Positions 63,252 through 64,000 of a DNA stretch of 64,000 nt are shown in pieces. The DNA is from Sphingomonas immobilis. Lineage in GTDB: Bacteria; Pseudomonadota; Alphaproteobacteria; Sphingomonadales; Sphingomonadaceae. The notes below the pieces were generated by a model. That model saw only the letters and a list, made by a program, of their open reading frames with translations. It had not been told where the DNA came from and ran no database searches. A program made the position numbers and the translations under genes. How positions within the stretch are numbered: position 1 is the stretch's first letter; each line of letters begins with the position of its first letter. Location: positions 62,001 to 126,000 of the forward strand of contig NZ_JAUQSZ010000002.1 of the NCBI RefSeq assembly GCF_030580995.1, written 5' to 3'.

Positions 63252-63721
63252 GCCTGTGGCGCGTAACCGGGCAATCCCGCCAATGCGATGCGCGAGCGCA
63301 TGAACGTTCCCGTTCCGCGCGCTGCCTCCTCGCCCTCCGCGTCGATCAGTCGCGCCTCGGCGACGAACACGCGCCGCTGTCCACTCACCCAGCGCCCCTC
63401 GGCGGTGACTGGCCCGGCACGCAACGGCTTCGTCAGCAGCAGGTTGAACGCGGTCGTCAGCAGAAAGCGATCGGTGACGAGGCTGTTGGCGGCATAAAAG
63501 GCCGCATCGTCGAGCATCTTGAAATAGCTCGTGCCATGCGCCGCGCCGCCGGCGTGAAAATAGCGTTCGTCGATCCTGAAGCGAATCCGCGCAAAGCCGG
63601 CTTCGGGGATTTCCAGCGCCGAATCGAACAGGCGGTTGATCGGCGCAGCCGCATAGAGATGCTCCAGCGCACGGAAGTGCGCAGCTTCCCCCTGCGCCGC
63701 GGGCTGTTCAGGCAGCGTCAC
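63248..63721 (-). CDS. PaaI-type hotdog thioesterase family protein
   Basis: A 157-residue hotdog-fold protein, probably a thioesterase. The core is FHAGGAAHGTSYFKMLDDAAFYAANSL, given in parts as HAGGAAHGTSYFKMLDDA and FYAANSL. The GTG at 63721 lies 14 bases inside the ptsN end and starts VTLPEQPAAQGEAAHF; the frame upstream is shadow. Substrate unknown. Confidence 0.82.
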   Translation of the reverse strand: MTLPEQPAAQGEAAHFRALEHLYAAAPINRLFDSALEIPEAGFARIRFRIDERYFHAGGAAHGTSYFKMLDDAAFYAANSLVTDRFLLTTAFNLLLTKPLRAGPVTAEGRWVSGQRRVFVAEARLIDAEGEEAARGTGTFMRSRIALAGLPGYAPQA

Positions 63722-64000
63722 GATTCTCGTCTGCGGAAAACAGGGCGAAAAGGGCGTCGGGCGAGCCCGTACCCCGCAGCTTTGCGAGGAAATTGCGATC
63801 CCGCAGAGCGCGCGAAACCTGCGCAAGTGCCTTCAGATGCGCGGACCCCGCCTCCACCGGCGAGAGCAGTGCGAAGACCAGGTCGACGGGAAGATCATCG
63901 ACCGCGTCGAACTCGATCGGTTGCGCCAGCGTCGCGAACACGCCCATCACGCGCGGCAATCCAGCGATCTTGCCGTGCGGCGTGGCGACACCGCCGCCAA
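63708..64000 (-). CDS. ptsN: PTS IIA-like nitrogen regulatory protein PtsN, C-terminal part (runs off the right edge)
   Basis: The last 97 residues or so of an EIIA-Ntr protein. The phosphorylation site is in GVATPHGK (His), followed by RVMGVFATLAQPIEFDAVDDLPVDLVF and the C-terminal helix, given in parts. The frame stays open to the window edge. It is the first visible gene of a ptsN-thioesterase-DUF1491 operon; rpoN and hpf usually precede ptsN but lie outside. Confidence 0.92.
   Translation of the reverse strand, partial: GGGVATPHGKIAGLPRVMGVFATLAQPIEFDAVDDLPVDLVFALLSPVEAGSAHLKALAQVSRALRDRNFLAKLRGTGSPDALFALFSADENRDAA

Overview
The window is high-GC, gene-dense DNA from an alphaproteobacterium, most likely a sphingomonad (Sphingomonas or a close relative). 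This is inferred from gene content: an SUV3-like helicase/S4/ferredoxin cluster, a ubiquinol-cytochrome c chaperone next to a YceD-like gene, class I lysyl-tRNA synthetase, COQ9, MmcB, DUF1491, orphan CrtZ, a RibBX-type enzyme, and several dispersed palindromic repeats. It reads as ordinary chromosome: no phage, transposase, plasmid or CRISPR genes were seen. No stretch above 300 bases lacks a gene. Nearly all the sequence without genes is short and is often occupied by structured repeats.

Left part (1-11 kb): ferredoxin (partial), S4 RNA-binding protein, SUV3-like helicase, M23 peptidase, HerA-like ATPase, a TIGR02186/TauE pair, and a membrane glycosyltransferase coupled to a small beta-barrel protein resembling the NfrB/NfrA pair. 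Next (11-22 kb) come a very large alpha-2-macroglobulin with penicillin-binding protein 1C, an RcnB-like protein, BamE, the cytochrome bc1 chaperone and YceD. From 22-35 kb lie a SixA-type phosphatase, DinG-type helicase and glycosyltransferase operon, class I LysRS, an MFS transporter, an sucC-etfBA-phyH-acyP row on the minus strand, CrtZ and PRPP synthetase.

Middle to right (35-50 kb): YcxB-like protein, GltX, then a plus-strand run of tonB, a small membrane protein and the riboflavin genes ribD, ribE, ribBX, ribH. Old yellow enzyme, a DMT transporter, COQ9, feoAB with a candidate Fur box, ssb, and a tightly overlapped metX-GNAT-metW operon follow. From 50-64 kb: a Tat-type amine oxidase, arogenate/prephenate dehydrogenase, PlsC-like acyltransferase, YdcF, FtsX/FtsE, a zinc-ribbon protein, tRNA-Leu(GAG), MsrB, a PBP1A-type enzyme, the SCO-YcgN-metallopeptidase operon, an ankyrin protein, MmcB, a SleB-type hydrolase, and a DUF1491/thioesterase/PtsN operon that runs off the right edge.

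The most notable signals are not proteins. Two families of long intergenic palindromes are each present twice with compensatory base changes. One family supplies the stop codon of both minus-strand genes it borders. A third palindrome is translated into the N-terminus of PBP1C. Among proteins, RibBX has a GTP cyclohydrolase II-like half with no zinc cysteines, and the NfrA-like partner is reduced to an anchor plus a small barrel.
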